A stretch of 64,000 nt of DNA, taken from NCBI GenBank assembly GCA_039819095.1, contig JBCBSP010000007.1, positions 62,001 through 126,000 of the forward strand, in the 5' to 3' direction. This document shows positions 63,413 through 64,000 of the stretch, in pieces; position 1 is the stretch's first letter, and the number at the start of each line of letters is the position of its first letter. Source of the stretch: JBCBSP01 sp039819095. Its GTDB lineage: Bacteria > Pseudomonadota > Alphaproteobacteria > Caulobacterales > Maricaulaceae. Below the pieces are notes generated by a model. The model was not told where the DNA came from. It saw only the letters and a program-made list of their open reading frames with translations, and did not search any database. Both the position numbers and the translations under genes were made by a program.

Positions 63413-64000
63413 TTAGCCCAGACGCAGGGTGGTGTTCGACACGAAGGTCATCTGCGGCACGCCGAGATTCTCCGGGGCCGGTCCGCGGCGAATGCGCCCG
63501 GACGTGTCGTAGTGAGAGCCATGGCACGGACAGAACCAGGCGCCGTAATCGCCCGCGCCCTCGGTCGGCACGCAGCCCAGATGGGTGCAGTTGGCGCTGG
63601 TCACCAGGATGGAGGCGCGGAACGCCTCGTCCAGTTCCACGCCTTCAGCCATTGCAGCGGTGAGCGCGGAACGGTTCTCATCGGTGGCCGGCGAACCGTC
63701 GGCGATGTTCACATTGCGCGCATCCCCGTCCGGCAGGGCGTCGACCGCAACCTCGCGAGCCTCTTCGATTTCCGCCCCGGTGCGCCGGCGCACAAAGTGC
63801 GGGCGCTCGCGGAACATGACCGTCATCTCCGAGCCTTCCAGCATGTCGCCGACATTCACCTCGGTGCTGGCGAGCGCCAGGGTGTCGGCGGCCGGGTTCA
63901 TCTGGTCGACAAAGGGCCATAAGACCATGGCGCCGCCGGCTGCGGTCGCGCCGATGGCGGCGATATGGATGAAATCACGGCGGGACGGCTCCTGGCCGTG
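63413..64000 (-). CDS. petA: Rieske iron-sulfur subunit of the bc1 complex (5' end beyond the window)
   Basis: 195 codons visible, with no stop before the right edge, so the start lies past position 64000. The visible N-terminal part contains a Tat-type signal (PSRRDFIHIAAIGATAAGGA) and the hinge, and the C-terminal domain has the cluster motifs CTHLGC and CPCHGSHYD that hold the [2Fe-2S] cluster. It shuttles electrons from cytochrome b to c1. The stop is followed 12 bp later by the cytochrome b start. Confidence 0.96.
   Translation of the reverse strand, partial: HGQEPSRRDFIHIAAIGATAAGGAMVLWPFVDQMNPAADTLALASTEVNVGDMLEGSEMTVMFRERPHFVRRRTGAEIEEAREVAVDALPDGDARNVNIADGSPATDENRSALTAAMAEGVELDEAFRASILVTSANCTHLGCVPTEGAGDYGAWFCPCHGSHYDTSGRIRRGPAPENLGVPQMTFVSNTTLRLG

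Noticed and set aside
1..64000. CRISPR arrays, rRNA genes or prophage structural genes
   Set aside because: No regularly spaced repeats, no rRNA signature and no phage head or tail proteins were seen.

Overview
The window is a 64 kb stretch of GC-rich alphaproteobacterial chromosome. It most resembles the stalked or prosthecate marine lineages (Maricaulales/Hyphomonadales, Caulobacter relatives). The argument is gene content: a CcrM-type GANTC methyltransferase and GcrA in the same window, an UrcA-family protein, class I lysyl-tRNA synthetase, a BamF-like (DUF3035) lipoprotein, split b and b' ATP synthase subunits with F0 genes standing alone, and a bc1 operon. Species assignment is inference; no rRNA gene is present.

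Layout. 1-4.4 kb (minus strand): glyS (cut by the window edge), CDGSH protein, GST, glyQ, a 55-aa membrane peptide, an S49 peptidase, a tRNA-type methyltransferase and a DUF2007 protein. 4.5-10.9 kb: ispB, then a TPR-ispE-WecA-like glycosyltransferase operon and ETF-ubiquinone oxidoreductase. 11-17.2 kb: uracil-DNA glycosylase, a nucleotide-sugar-type epimerase with two TIGR04282/04283 transferases, a PA0069-type radical SAM protein, rnhB and ccrM. 17.2-23.3 kb: mutY, a DciA-like protein, a DsbA-like lipoprotein and smc. 23.3-26.1 kb: the F0 operon atpIBEF'F ending in a strong terminator. 26.2-32.5 kb: LysR regulator, acyl-CoA dehydrogenase, TauE-like permease, tandem GNAT protein, pyrD, an S24 repressor and an XRE/membrane-protein module. 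32.9-35.3 kb: an IS1595-family element with passenger genes and a tRNA-like gene. 35.3-47 kb: TPR protein, lysK, bamF, lspA, ileS, a second XRE/membrane module, 1-Cys peroxiredoxin, SixA-type phosphatase, a processive glycosyltransferase and a VTT-domain protein. 47-49.6 kb: a scarred accessory segment with a retinol-saturase-like oxidoreductase, an integrase stump and tRNA-Gly(CCC). 49.7-64 kb: a radical SAM orphan, dcd-like deaminase, apaG, trkH, DUF188, hslO, argD, an ABC-2 permease, gcrA, apt, urcA, mtnP and the bc1 operon (petC, petB, petA running off the edge).

How parts fit together. ccrM and gcrA form the epigenetic cell-cycle circuit known in Caulobacter; here each is preceded by three GANTC sites within about 50 bp or less, consistent with methylation-dependent control. 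The two XRE/membrane modules each have inverted-repeat operators. The second module's 16-bp operator (GTMAAG-N4-CTTKAC) occurs three times at its own promoter and once more, 8 kb away, before a related membrane protein, so a small regulon can be read from sequence alone.

The most unusual locus is the 2.35 kb unit at 32942-35292. Imperfect 44-bp inverted repeats enclose an IS1595-type transposase, two unrecognised small genes and a glycine tRNA-like gene whose best fold has an eight-base anticodon loop containing CCCC.
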